This document shows, piece by piece, positions 40,745 to 49,709 of a DNA stretch of 64,000 nucleotides. This DNA is from Ferrovibrio sp964218355 (GTDB lineage: Bacteria > Pseudomonadota > Alphaproteobacteria > Ferrovibrionales > Ferrovibrionaceae). The notes beneath the pieces were generated by a model. That model was not told the origin of the DNA and ran no database searches. It saw only the letters and a program-made list of their open reading frames with translations. Location of the stretch: NCBI RefSeq assembly GCF_964218355.1, contig NZ_CAXPMC010000019.1, positions 62,001 to 126,000 on the forward strand, written 5' to 3'. Position 1 is the stretch's first letter. The number at the start of each line of letters is the position of its first letter. Made by a program: the position numbers and the translations under genes.

Positions 40745-43471
40745 ATGCGTCTGGTGGTGAACGGCAAGCAGCACACCTATCATGGCGAGGCGAACCGCCG
40801 GCTCAGCGACGTGCTGCGCGACGATCTCGGGCTGACCGGCACCAAGGTCGGCTGCAATGCCGGCGATTGCGGCGCCTGCACGGTGATGCTGGCGGGCAGG
40901 CAGGTCTGCGCCTGCCTGACCCCGGTGGCGCAGGCCGCCGGCAAACCCGTGGTGACGGTGGAGGGCCTGCAGGCCCATGGCACCCTGTCGCGCCTGCAGA
41001 CATCCTTCCTCAAGCATGGCGCGGCGCAATGCGGCATCTGCACGCCGGGCATGCTGATGGCGGCGACCGACCTGCTGGCGGAAGTCTCGGCGCCAAGCGA
41101 AGAACAGGTGATGGATGCCATCGGCGGCGTGCTGTGCCGCTGCACCGGCTATCGCAAGATCGTCGAGGCGGTGATCGATGCCGCCCGCAATCCGAAACTG
41201 CCGCAGCATCCGGGCGAAGGCGCCGCCGTCGGTGCCCGCAGCGCCAAGGTGGACGGCCTGCCCAAGGTGATCGGCACCGAGAAATACGGCGCCGACTACA
41301 TCCCGGCCGATGCCCTGTGGCTGCGCATCATCCGCAGCCCGCATGCCCGCGCCGGTTTCACGCTGGGCGATTTCTCCGGTGTGATCCGGCAATACGGGCT
41401 GGAGCGCGTGCTCACCGCGGCCGACGTGCCGCGCAACGGCTTTGCCATCTTCGACGACAAGGACCAGCCGGTACTGGCCGACGGCATCGTGCGCTATCGC
41501 GGCGAGGGCGTGGTGGCGCTGGTCGGCCCGCGGGCGGCGGTGGAAGCCGTGCGGCCGGACGAGCTGCCGATCGCATATCAGCCGGAAGAGGCCGTCACCG
41601 GCATCGCCGGCGCCTCGGCGCCCGGTGCCCGGCTGGTGCAGGCGAACAAGCCCGGCAACGTGCTGATCCGCGGCAATGTCACCCGCGGCGATGTCGCCGC
41701 GGGATTCGCACAGGCCGCCGCCGTGGCGGAAGGCAGCTTCCGCACCAGCTTCGTCGAGCATGCCTATATCGAGCCGGAAGCCGGCTGGGCGCAGCGCGTC
41801 GGCGACCGCATCGAGATCCATGCCTCGACCCAGGCGCCCTATATGGACCGCGACGAGGTGGCCGGCATCCTGCAGCTGCCGCCCGACCGCGTGCGCATCG
41901 TGCCGACCGCCTGCGGCGGCGGCTTCGGCGGCAAGCTCGACGTCTCCGTGCAGCCGCTGATCGCGCTGGCCGCCTGGCTGCTGGGCCGGCCGGTGGCCTG
42001 CGTCTACACGCGCCCGGAAAGCATGGCGTCGAGCACCAAGCGCCATCCGGCGCGGGTGCAGGCGAAATTCGCCGCTGCGCAGGACGGCCGGCTGGTTGCC
42101 GTGGAGACCCATGCCGATTTCGATACCGGGGCCTATGCCAGCTGGGGCCCGACCGTGGCCAACCGCGTGCCGGTGCATGCCAGCGGGCCCTACAGCGTGC
42201 CGCATGTGAAGAACCGCTCCTGTGCCTGGTTCACCAATGCGCCGCCCTCGGGGGCCTTCCGCGGCTTCGGCGTGCCGCAGGCCGCCATCGCCCACGAGAC
42301 GCTGATGGACGATCTGGCCGCGAAGCTGGGGATCGACCGGCTGGAAATGCGGTTCGTGAATGCGATCCGCGCCGGCGACCTGACCGCGACGGGCCAGAAG
42401 CTGGAACATTCGGCCGGGCTTGCCGACTGCATCGCCGCCCTGCGCCCGCACTGGCAGAAGCTGGGCGCCGAGGTCGAGAGCTTCAATGCCCGACGCAGGA
42501 ACCTGCGCCGCGGCATCGGCATCGGCTGCATGTGGTATGGCCTCGGCAACACCTCGATCTCGAATCCGTCGACCATGCGTGCCGCCCTGCGTGCCGACGG
42601 CCGGGTGTTCTTCTACAACGGCGCCGTCGATATCGGGCAGGGCTCGAACACCATTTTCGTGCAGATCCTGGCCGATGCGCTCGGCGTCGCGATGGACCGC
42701 ATCGACTATGTGATGGGCGATACCGACCGCACGCTGGATGCCGGCAAGACCTCGGCCTCGCGCCAGACCTTCGTGTCGGGCAAGGCGGTGGAGCTGGCCG
42801 GCCGCGACCTGCGCGGCCAGATCCTGCGGCTAGCCAATGCCGGCGAGGACGCGCGGCTGGCTTTCGAAGGCACCGCACTGACGGTGAACGAGGGCGGTAC
42901 GGTGCGCCGCATCGAACTGGCCGCCCTGCCGAAGCTGAATGCCGATGGCGACGTGCTGCTGGGCGAGGGCCGTTTCGATCCGCCCACCACCATGCTGGAC
43001 GAGAATGGCCAGGGCGTGCCCTATGCCACCTACGGCTTCGCCGCGCAGATGGCGCTGGTGGAAGTCGATACGGAACTCGCCACCGTCAAGGTGAGGAAGA
43101 TCATCGCCGCCCATGATGTCGGCCGCGCGGTGAACCCGACCCAGGTGGAAGGCCAGATCCATGGCGGCATCGCGCAGGGCCTCGGCCTCGCGCTGATGGA
43201 GGAATTCCTGCCCGGCCGCACCGAGAACCTGCATGACTACCTGATCCCGACCGTGGGCGACATCCCGGAGATCGACGTGATCATGATCGAGGATGCCGAG
43301 CCGCTCGGGCCGTTCGGCGCCAAAGGCGTCGGCGAGCCGGGTCTGGTGCCGACCGCGCCGGCGATTCTCGGTGCGATCCGCCATGCCACCGGCGTGCGTG
43401 TCACCGAGGTGCCGGTGCTGCCGCATCGCCTGTTCGCCGGGCTGCAGGCCCTGCCGCAGGCGGCCGAGTAA
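40745..43471 (+). CDS. Molybdenum hydroxylase, fused [2Fe-2S] and molybdopterin subunit
   Basis: A 908-residue fusion. Residues 1-160 are the small Fe-S subunit: plant-type cluster C37, C42, C45, C57 (CNAGDCGACT...CAC) and the second cluster CGIC (about 97-100) with CRC (about 132-134). Residues ~165-908 are the Mo-binding subunit: KVIGTEKYGADY, CGGGFGGKLDVSVQP, GAFRGFGVPQAA, DIGQGSNT and the catalytic Glu in AKGVGEPGLVP. The fusion replaces two separate genes. GPFGAKGVGEPG agrees with hydroxylases of the nicotinate/xanthine type; the motif does not resemble CO dehydrogenase CoxL (no AYRCSFR). Confidence 0.93.
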   Translation: MRLVVNGKQHTYHGEANRRLSDVLRDDLGLTGTKVGCNAGDCGACTVMLAGRQVCACLTPVAQAAGKPVVTVEGLQAHGTLSRLQTSFLKHGAAQCGICTPGMLMAATDLLAEVSAPSEEQVMDAIGGVLCRCTGYRKIVEAVIDAARNPKLPQHPGEGAAVGARSAKVDGLPKVIGTEKYGADYIPADALWLRIIRSPHARAGFTLGDFSGVIRQYGLERVLTAADVPRNGFAIFDDKDQPVLADGIVRYRGEGVVALVGPRAAVEAVRPDELPIAYQPEEAVTGIAGASAPGARLVQANKPGNVLIRGNVTRGDVAAGFAQAAAVAEGSFRTSFVEHAYIEPEAGWAQRVGDRIEIHASTQAPYMDRDEVAGILQLPPDRVRIVPTACGGGFGGKLDVSVQPLIALAAWLLGRPVACVYTRPESMASSTKRHPARVQAKFAAAQDGRLVAVETHADFDTGAYASWGPTVANRVPVHASGPYSVPHVKNRSCAWFTNAPPSGAFRGFGVPQAAIAHETLMDDLAAKLGIDRLEMRFVNAIRAGDLTATGQKLEHSAGLADCIAALRPHWQKLGAEVESFNARRRNLRRGIGIGCMWYGLGNTSISNPSTMRAALRADGRVFFYNGAVDIGQGSNTIFVQILADALGVAMDRIDYVMGDTDRTLDAGKTSASRQTFVSGKAVELAGRDLRGQILRLANAGEDARLAFEGTALTVNEGGTVRRIELAALPKLNADGDVLLGEGRFDPPTTMLDENGQGVPYATYGFAAQMALVEVDTELATVKVRKIIAAHDVGRAVNPTQVEGQIHGGIAQGLGLALMEEFLPGRTENLHDYLIPTVGDIPEIDVIMIEDAEPLGPFGAKGVGEPGLVPTAPAILGAIRHATGVRVTEVPVLPHRLFAGLQALPQAAE

Positions 43472-43484
43472 GGGGAGGGGCGCC

Positions 43485-44996
43485 ATGAACCAGGCCGTCG
43501 CCACCACTGAAAACCCGAAGGACGCGGTCGTCCGCTGCGATGCCTGTCCGGTGCTGTGCCGGATCCGGCCGGGCCGGGCCGGCGCCTGCGACCGCTATGC
43601 CAATGTCGAGGGCGTGCTGACCCGCGTCGATCCGCTGGTGATCACCGAGCGCGCTGCCGCCAAGGGCGAGAGCGTGATCCCCTTCCTGGCCGGCAGCGAG
43701 GGCTGGAACGGTTCGGTGGCCGCGCCGCCGCCGGAAGCCGTGAAGCCCGCCGCCTTCGTCACCGGCATCGGCGCCGGCACCACCTATCCCGACTACAAGC
43801 CGGCGCCCTTCATCGTCTCGTCGCAGTATGACGGCGTCGACATGGTCACGGTCGTCACCGAAGGCATCTTCAGCTATTGCGGCGTCAAGGTGAAGATCGA
43901 CACCGACCGCCATCTCGGCCCCGAACAGGCGGCCGTGCGGGTGAATGGCGAGGCGATCGGCCATGTCACCACCGCGGAATACGGCTCGCAGATGCTGTCG
44001 TTGGGCGGCGTGCATCACCTGACCGGCGGCAGCAAGAAGGAAGGCACCGTCACCTGCGATGCCATGCTGGCGCTCTGCAACAAGCAGCCGGTAACCGTGC
44101 AGATCGATGGCGGCGCCGAACTGGTGATCCAGTCCGGCCGCCCGCCCATCGTCAACGGCGTGCCGGAAGCGCGCATGCGGGTCGGCTGCGGCTCGGCCAC
44201 CATCGGCATCTTCGCCAAGCAGTGGCTGGACCATGCCGACGAGGTGATCGTGGTCGACGACCACATCACCGGCGTGCTGACCGAACACCAGGCCGGCCGT
44301 TTCCTCGACATGCGGCTGTCGGGCATCCGGGTGCGCGGCCGCAAATCCACACCCGGCCGCTATTTCCAGGTGGCCGAACCCGGCCTCGGCTGGGGCGGCA
44401 CCAATATTTCCGATCCGCTCGAGATCATCGAGAGCATCGATGCGAAGACGGCCTGGCCCGGCCTGCGGCTGCTGATGGTCTCGACCACCGGCGAGCACAG
44501 TGCCTGGTATGTGCTGGACGATGCCCTGAAGCCGCAGCCGGCACCGATGCCGGCCGCCGTGGTGGCCGCGGTCGAGCGCATCGCCGAGAATTGCGAGCCG
44601 TCGCTGTGCACCGTGCTGTTCATGGCCGGTGCCGGCGGCAGCCTGCGGGCCGGGGTGACCGAAAATCCGGTGCGGCTGACCCTGTCGGTGAAGGACCGGC
44701 TGACCCGCGTCACCGCGGGCGGCGCGCCGGTCTATGTCTGGCCGGGCGGCGGCATCACCTACATGGTGGATGTCGCGCGCATGCCGGACAATTCCTTCGG
44801 CTATGTGCCGACCCCGGCGCTGGTGGCGCCGATCGAGTTCACTCTCAGCCGCGCCGATTACGCGGCGCTCGGCGGCCACATGGATTTCGTCGTGCAGCTC
44901 GACGACGTGCTGCAGGGCGGCCGTCTCAGCCGGCAGGGCCAGCGGCCGGACAATCCCTGGCCGGTGGCGCGGCCCGATGCGGAGAGCCAGCCGTGA
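43485..44996 (+). CDS. 6-hydroxynicotinate reductase-like Fe-S protein
   Basis: A 503-residue protein starting with a Cys cluster C18-x2-C21-x3-C25-x9-C35 (CDACPVLCRIRPGRAGAC) expected to hold a [4Fe-4S] cluster. Then come VTGIGAGTTYPDYKPAPFIV, VTVVTEGIFSYCGVKVKIDTDRHLG and GVPEARMRVGCGSATIGIF. This matches the 6-hydroxynicotinate reductase family, whose founder reduces the pyridone ring of 6-hydroxynicotinate in Eubacterium barkeri. GGGGAGGGGCGCC precedes ATG 43485; its stop overlaps the GTG of the next gene. Reaction here inferred from the family; a true nicotinate substrate is not shown. Confidence 0.8.
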   Translation: MNQAVATTENPKDAVVRCDACPVLCRIRPGRAGACDRYANVEGVLTRVDPLVITERAAAKGESVIPFLAGSEGWNGSVAAPPPEAVKPAAFVTGIGAGTTYPDYKPAPFIVSSQYDGVDMVTVVTEGIFSYCGVKVKIDTDRHLGPEQAAVRVNGEAIGHVTTAEYGSQMLSLGGVHHLTGGSKKEGTVTCDAMLALCNKQPVTVQIDGGAELVIQSGRPPIVNGVPEARMRVGCGSATIGIFAKQWLDHADEVIVVDDHITGVLTEHQAGRFLDMRLSGIRVRGRKSTPGRYFQVAEPGLGWGGTNISDPLEIIESIDAKTAWPGLRLLMVSTTGEHSAWYVLDDALKPQPAPMPAAVVAAVERIAENCEPSLCTVLFMAGAGGSLRAGVTENPVRLTLSVKDRLTRVTAGGAPVYVWPGGGITYMVDVARMPDNSFGYVPTPALVAPIEFTLSRADYAALGGHMDFVVQLDDVLQGGRLSRQGQRPDNPWPVARPDAESQP

Positions 44997-45871
44997 GCGC
45001 GCCCCAGGCAGCCTGGCTGGCAAGCCCCGGCGGCGCGCGCCGGCTGCATCTGCAGCATGGCCCGATCGATCTCGTCATCGGCGCCGATGGCGCGCCGGCG
45101 GCAACGGCAGCGGCCTATGACGCGGCCTGGGCACGGTTCCAGGACATCCTGGTCACCCTGGTCGGCGAACTGGCGCTGCTGCGCCAGCCGCTGGGGCAGG
45201 CGCATCCGCTGCTGCGCGGTCCCGTCGCCCGGCGCATGGCGGCGGCCTGCTGGCCCCATCGCGACGCCTTCATCACGCCCATGGCCGCCGTGGCGGGCAG
45301 CGTCGCCGACGAGATTCTGCAGGCGATGACGCAAGCCGCCGCGCTCGACCGCGCCTATGTCAACAATGGCGGCGACATCGCCCTGCATCTGGCGCCGGGC
45401 CAGAGCTTCCGGGCTGGCATCGTCTGCAATCCCGATCATCCCCATGGCGATGCCATCGCCGTGCTGGATGCCGCGCAGCCCGCGCGCGGCATCGCCACGT
45501 CGGGCTGGCGCGGCCGTTCGCTGTCGCTGGGGATCGCCGATGCCGTTACGGTTCTCGCGGAAAACGCGGCGCTGGCCGATGCGGCGGCGACCATGATCGC
45601 CAATGCGGTCAGCGTCGAGCATCCGGCGGTGCAGCGGCAGCCGGCGCAACTGGTGCGCGACGACAGCGACCTGGGCGCACTTCCGGTAACGGTGTCCGTT
45701 GGTGTACTGCCGATTTTTGCGGTGCGCGAGGCCTTGTCGCATGGCGTGCGGCGCGCCCATGATCTGCGGCGCCGCGGCCTGATTCAGGCCGCGTTTCTGT
45801 CGCTGCAGGGTGAAACCGAGACCGCCGGCGGCGACCTGCCCGCCGGCATCAGCCAGCAAGCAGTGGGGTAG
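44993..45871 (+). CDS. UPF0280 family protein (ApbE-like fold)
   Basis: It has 292 residues. Conserved segments are HRDAFITPMAAVAGSVADEILQAM, YVNNGGDIALHLAPG, and GIATSGWRGRSLSLGIADAVTVLAENAALADAAATMIANAV, which recall the flavin-transferase ApbE and define UPF0280. Biochemical role unproven: flavin insertion into a partner is a possibility, for example the upstream reductase. GTG start overlaps the reductase stop, so the two are translationally coupled. No signal peptide, so it would act in the cytoplasm, unlike true ApbE. Confidence 0.85.
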   Translation: MSAPQAAWLASPGGARRLHLQHGPIDLVIGADGAPAATAAAYDAAWARFQDILVTLVGELALLRQPLGQAHPLLRGPVARRMAAACWPHRDAFITPMAAVAGSVADEILQAMTQAAALDRAYVNNGGDIALHLAPGQSFRAGIVCNPDHPHGDAIAVLDAAQPARGIATSGWRGRSLSLGIADAVTVLAENAALADAAATMIANAVSVEHPAVQRQPAQLVRDDSDLGALPVTVSVGVLPIFAVREALSHGVRRAHDLRRRGLIQAAFLSLQGETETAGGDLPAGISQQAVG

Positions 45872-45874
45872 GGG

Positions 45875-46459
45875 ATGAGTCTGGTCGACATGCGCCGGAT
45901 CGTGATGATCACCGAGGAAATCTTCCATGACGGCGGTCCCCGGTCCGCCAGGCCGCCGCGGCGCGGCGTGATCGGCGCGCTGGTGAAGAATCCCTATGCC
46001 GGCCATTACGAGGCCGACATCACGCCGATGATGGAGGCGCTGAAGCCGCTGGGCATGGAGCTGACGCAGCGGCTGGTGGCGGCGCTGGGCGGCGATGCGA
46101 AAGCCGTCGAGGCCTATGGCAAGGGCGCCATCGTCGGCGCCGCCGGCGAACTGGAGCATGGCGCGTTGTGGCATGTGCCGGGCGGTTATTCCATGCGCGA
46201 GGTGCTGGGCGAGGCCAAGGCGATCGTGCCTTCGGCCACCAAGCTGGCCGGCGTGGGTGCCCGCATCGACATCCCGCTGCATCACATCAACGCGGCCTAT
46301 GTCCGCAGCCATTTCGATGCCATCGAATTCTGCGCGCCCGACGGGCCGCGCGACAACGAGATCGCGTTCATCCTCGCGATGAGCACCGGCGGGCGCGTGC
46401 ATGCGCGCGTCGGCGGCCTGCAGACCCACCAGATCAAGGGTGAGGACGGGCTGCGATAG
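45875..46459 (+). CDS. Amino acid synthesis (DUF1185/PF06684) family protein
   Basis: It has 194 residues. RIVMITEEIFHDGG, GVIGALVKNPYAGHYEADITPMM, GKGAIVGAAGELEHGALWHVPGGYSMREVLG and NEIAFILAMSTGGRVHARVGGL are the family's conserved blocks. The family name is historical and its function is not known. Recurrent linkage to the Mo-hydroxylase, UPF0280 and hydantoinase genes here suggests a hydrolytic or isomerising step. Starts 3 bp after the UPF0280 stop. Confidence 0.85.
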   Translation: MSLVDMRRIVMITEEIFHDGGPRSARPPRRGVIGALVKNPYAGHYEADITPMMEALKPLGMELTQRLVAALGGDAKAVEAYGKGAIVGAAGELEHGALWHVPGGYSMREVLGEAKAIVPSATKLAGVGARIDIPLHHINAAYVRSHFDAIEFCAPDGPRDNEIAFILAMSTGGRVHARVGGLQTHQIKGEDGLR

Positions 46460-46515
46460 GGGTAAGCGTACCCGCGTTTCGGGGGATCCACAGACAAACA
46501 CCAAGGAGGCTGATT

Positions 46516-47727
46516 ATGGATCGCAGGACCTGGTTGAAGTGGAGTGCAGCATTCGGCGTCGCGGTTGCCGGCATGATGGCGGGGGGCGCCCAGGCGCAGG
46601 ATACCATCAAGATCGGCGAGCTGAATTCCTACAAGAATTTCGCCGCCTTCCTCGAGCCCTACAAGAAGGGCTGGGAGCTGGCGGTCGAGCAGGTCAATGC
46701 CTCGGGCGGCCTGCTGGGCAAGAAGCTGGAGATCGTCAGCCGCGACGACAACGGCAATCCGGGCGACGCCGTGCGCGTGGCCGAGGAACTGGTCTCGCGC
46801 GAGAAGGTTTCCTTCCTGATCGGCACCTTCCCGTCGCATGTCGGCCTGGCGGTGGCGAGCTTCGCCAAGGAAAAGAAGACCCTGTTCATCGCCGCCGAGC
46901 CGCTGACCGACAAGATCGTCTGGGACCAGGGCAACAAGTACACCTTCCGCCTGCGCGCATCGACCTACATGCAGACGGCCATGCTGGTGCCGGATGCGGT
47001 CAAGCTGAAGAAGAAGAAGTGGGCGATCGTCTATCCGAACTATGAATACGGCCAGTCGGCCACCGCAGCCTTCAAGAAGCTGATGAAGGAGCAGCAGCCG
47101 GACGTCGAATTCGTCATCGAGCAGGCGCCGCCGCTGGGCAAGATCGAGGCCGGCGCGGTGGTCGATGCCATTGCCGCCGCCAAGCCGGATGCGATCTTCT
47201 CGTCGCTGTTCGGCGGCGACCTCGCCAAGTTCGTGCGCGAGGGCAGCACCCGCGGCCTGTTCAAGGGCGTCGAGGTGTTCAACCTGCTGGCCGGCGAACC
47301 GGAGTATCTCGACCCGCTGAAGGACGAGGCGCCGGAAGGCTGGTATGTCACCGGTTATCCGTGGGAGCAGATCAACACGCCCGAGCACAAGGCGTTCCGC
47401 GAGGCCTACATGAAGAAGTTCGGCGACTATCCGCGCCTCGGTTCCATCGTCGGCTATGCGATGGTGCAGAGCGCCGCCGCCGTGATCAAGAAGGCGGGCA
47501 CGCTGGATACCGAGAAGCTGGTGGCGGCGATGAGCGGCCTGACCCACAGCACTCCGCTGGGCAACGTCACCTACCGCCCGCAGGACCACCAGTCGACCAT
47601 GGGTGCCTATGTCGGCCAGATCACCGTGAAGGACGGCAAGGGCACCATGAAGAACTGGCATTACGCGCCCGGCGAGAAGTATCTGCCGTCGGATGCGGAT
47701 GTGGCCAAGATGCGGCCGGCTGAGTAA
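46516..47727 (+). CDS. ABC transporter substrate-binding protein of the heterocycle cluster
   Basis: A 403-residue periplasmic binding protein of the branched-chain (HAAT) type. The N-terminus MDRRTWLKWSAAFGVAVAGMMAGGAQAQ has a twin-arginine-like RR before the hydrophobic core, so export may be by Tat. The mature start DTIKIGELNSYKNFAAFLEPYKKGWELAVEQVNASGG and the LIGTFPSHVGLAVASFAKEKKTLFIAAEP block are typical. A strong AAGGAGG precedes the ATG. Followed by the fused permease and two ATPases, together a complete importer. Confidence 0.92.
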   Translation: MDRRTWLKWSAAFGVAVAGMMAGGAQAQDTIKIGELNSYKNFAAFLEPYKKGWELAVEQVNASGGLLGKKLEIVSRDDNGNPGDAVRVAEELVSREKVSFLIGTFPSHVGLAVASFAKEKKTLFIAAEPLTDKIVWDQGNKYTFRLRASTYMQTAMLVPDAVKLKKKKWAIVYPNYEYGQSATAAFKKLMKEQQPDVEFVIEQAPPLGKIEAGAVVDAIAAAKPDAIFSSLFGGDLAKFVREGSTRGLFKGVEVFNLLAGEPEYLDPLKDEAPEGWYVTGYPWEQINTPEHKAFREAYMKKFGDYPRLGSIVGYAMVQSAAAVIKKAGTLDTEKLVAAMSGLTHSTPLGNVTYRPQDHQSTMGAYVGQITVKDGKGTMKNWHYAPGEKYLPSDADVAKMRPAE

Positions 47728-47813
47728 GTCGCGCATCGCTTTCGTGACGGCCCCTCCCGCCCGGCGGGCGGGAGGGTGCCTTTCTTCCTGACTTCTCTTT
47801 CCTGGGGCAGCCG

Positions 47814-49709
47814 GTGCTCGCCAATATCGTCATCCAGTTTCTCAACGGCCTGGCCGGCACGTCGTCGCTGTTCCTGGTCGCGGCGGGCCTGTCGATCATT
47901 TTCGGCGTCAGCCGGATCGTCAATTTCGCCCATGGCTCGCTCTACATGCTGGGCATCTACGTCGCCTACAGCCTGATGGAGGTGTTCGGGCGCGGCTCGA
48001 TCCTCGGCTTCTGGACCGGGGTGCTGCTCAGCGCGGTGATCGTCGGCCTGATCGGCGTGGCGATCGAGGTGCTGGTGCTGCGCCGCATCTACCGGGCGCC
48101 GGAACTGTTCCAGCTGCTGGCCACCTTCGCCCTCGTGCTGGTGATCAAGGATGCCGCCCTGTGGATCTGGGGTGCCGAGGACCTGCTGGGGCCGCGCGCC
48201 CCCGGCCTGCGCGGTGCCGTCGAGATCATGGGCAAGCGTTTCCCCGAATACGACCTGCTGCTGATCGTGATCGGCCCGGCGGTGCTGGGCCTGCTGTGGC
48301 TGCTGATGAACCGCACCCGCTGGGGCACGCTGGTCCGCGCCGCCACCCAGGACCGCGAGATGGTCGGCGCGCTCGGCGTCAACCAGAGCGCGCTGTTCAC
48401 CGGAGTCTTCTTCCTCGGCGCCTTCCTCGCCGGCCTGGGCGGCGCCATCCAGATCCCGCGCGAGCCGGCCCAGCTGATGCTCGACATCACCGTGATCTCC
48501 GATGCCTTCGTCATCGTCGTGGTCGGCGGCATGGGCTCGATCGGCGGTGCCTTCCTCGCCGCGCTGCTGATCGCCCAGGCCAAGGCGCTCTGTATCGCAC
48601 TGGGCGATGTTTCCTTCCTGGGCGTCACCCTGTCCTTCACCAAGTTCACCCTGGTGGTCGAGTTCGTGATCATGGCCATCGTCCTGGTGGTGCGGCCCTG
48701 GGGCCTGATGGGCAAGGCGCAGGCGCCGCAGCGTGGCGCGTCGATGGTCGAACCGGCCCTGTATCCGCTGGGCCGGACCTTCTGGGGCATCACGCTCGGC
48801 ATCGTCATCCTGCTGGGGCTGATGCCGCTCGGCGGCGACGACTACCGCCTGGTGCTGCTGATCGATGTGGCCGTCTTCGCCCTGTTCGCCGCCACCCTGC
48901 ATTTCCTGATGGGGCCGGCGGGCATGGTCTCCTTCGGCCATGCCGCCTATTTCGGACTCGGCTGTTACGGCGCGGCGCTGGCCATGCTGAAGCTGAACCT
49001 GCCGATGGAGGCGGCCCTGCTGGCGGCGCCGCTGGCCGGCGGTTTTGGCGCGCTGGTCTTCGGCTGGTTCTGCGTGCGGCTGTCGGGCGTGTATCTCGCG
49101 ATGCTGACGCTGGCCTTCGCCCAGATCGCCTGGTCGGTAACGTTCCAGTGGGACGATTTCACCGGCGGATCGAACGGCCTGGTCGGCCTGTGGCCCAGCG
49201 AATGGCTGAAGGACCGCACCGCCTTCTACTTCTTCACGCTGGTCCTGTGCATCGGCGGCGTGGTGCTGCTGTGGCGGATCGTGCATGCGCCCTTTGGCTA
49301 TGCGCTGCGGGCGGCGCGCGATTCCGTCCTGCGTGCCGATGCCATCGGCATCGATACCAGGCGCATCCAGTGGTACGGCTTCGTCATCGCCGGGATTTTC
49401 GCGGGCCTGGCTGGCGGCCTGTTCGCCTTCTCGAAGGGCAGCATCTCGCCCGAGCAGATGGCGGTGTCGCGCTCGGTGGACGGCCTCGTCATGGTGCTGC
49501 TGGGCGGCGTGCAGACCCTGACCGGCCCGGTGGCCGGCGCGGCGATCTTCACCTGGCTGCAGGACACCATAGCGCGCAACACCGAATACTGGCGGGCGAT
49601 TCTCGGGCTGGCCATCCTGGTCATCGTGCTGGCTTTCCCGCAGGGCGTTGCCGGCTTTGCCAAGGATATCGCCACCAGGCTTGGCTGGCGGAAGGAGGCA
49701 CTGTCATGA
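47814..49709 (+). CDS. LivH-LivM fused ABC permease
   Basis: A 631-residue single polypeptide containing both permeases. Residues ~1-300 are LivH (LAGTSSLFLVAAGLSIIFGVSRIVNFAHGSLYMLGIY; RAATQDREMVGALGVN coupling loop; ending VVRPWGLMGKAQAP). Residues ~320-631 are LivM (LHFLMGPAGMVSFGHAAYFGLGCYGAAL; RAARDSVLRADAIGID coupling loop). About 17-20 membrane helices. GTG at 47814 is the start. The fusion fixes 1:1 stoichiometry of the two halves. Its stop overlaps the ATG of the following ATPase gene. Confidence 0.92.
   Translation: MLANIVIQFLNGLAGTSSLFLVAAGLSIIFGVSRIVNFAHGSLYMLGIYVAYSLMEVFGRGSILGFWTGVLLSAVIVGLIGVAIEVLVLRRIYRAPELFQLLATFALVLVIKDAALWIWGAEDLLGPRAPGLRGAVEIMGKRFPEYDLLLIVIGPAVLGLLWLLMNRTRWGTLVRAATQDREMVGALGVNQSALFTGVFFLGAFLAGLGGAIQIPREPAQLMLDITVISDAFVIVVVGGMGSIGGAFLAALLIAQAKALCIALGDVSFLGVTLSFTKFTLVVEFVIMAIVLVVRPWGLMGKAQAPQRGASMVEPALYPLGRTFWGITLGIVILLGLMPLGGDDYRLVLLIDVAVFALFAATLHFLMGPAGMVSFGHAAYFGLGCYGAALAMLKLNLPMEAALLAAPLAGGFGALVFGWFCVRLSGVYLAMLTLAFAQIAWSVTFQWDDFTGGSNGLVGLWPSEWLKDRTAFYFFTLVLCIGGVVLLWRIVHAPFGYALRAARDSVLRADAIGIDTRRIQWYGFVIAGIFAGLAGGLFAFSKGSISPEQMAVSRSVDGLVMVLLGGVQTLTGPVAGAAIFTWLQDTIARNTEYWRAILGLAILVIVLAFPQGVAGFAKDIATRLGWRKEALS

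Noticed and set aside
39856..43471. Carbon monoxide dehydrogenase (CoxMSL)
   Set aside because: The large subunit lacks the CoxL active-site loop and neighbours are heterocycle and hydantoinase genes, so a general molybdenum hydroxylase is the safer call.
47661..49286. 541-codon minus-strand frame rich in Asp/Gln/His opposite the fused permease
   Set aside because: Complement of hydrophobic transmembrane codons gives such acidic/Gln/His composition; not a protein.
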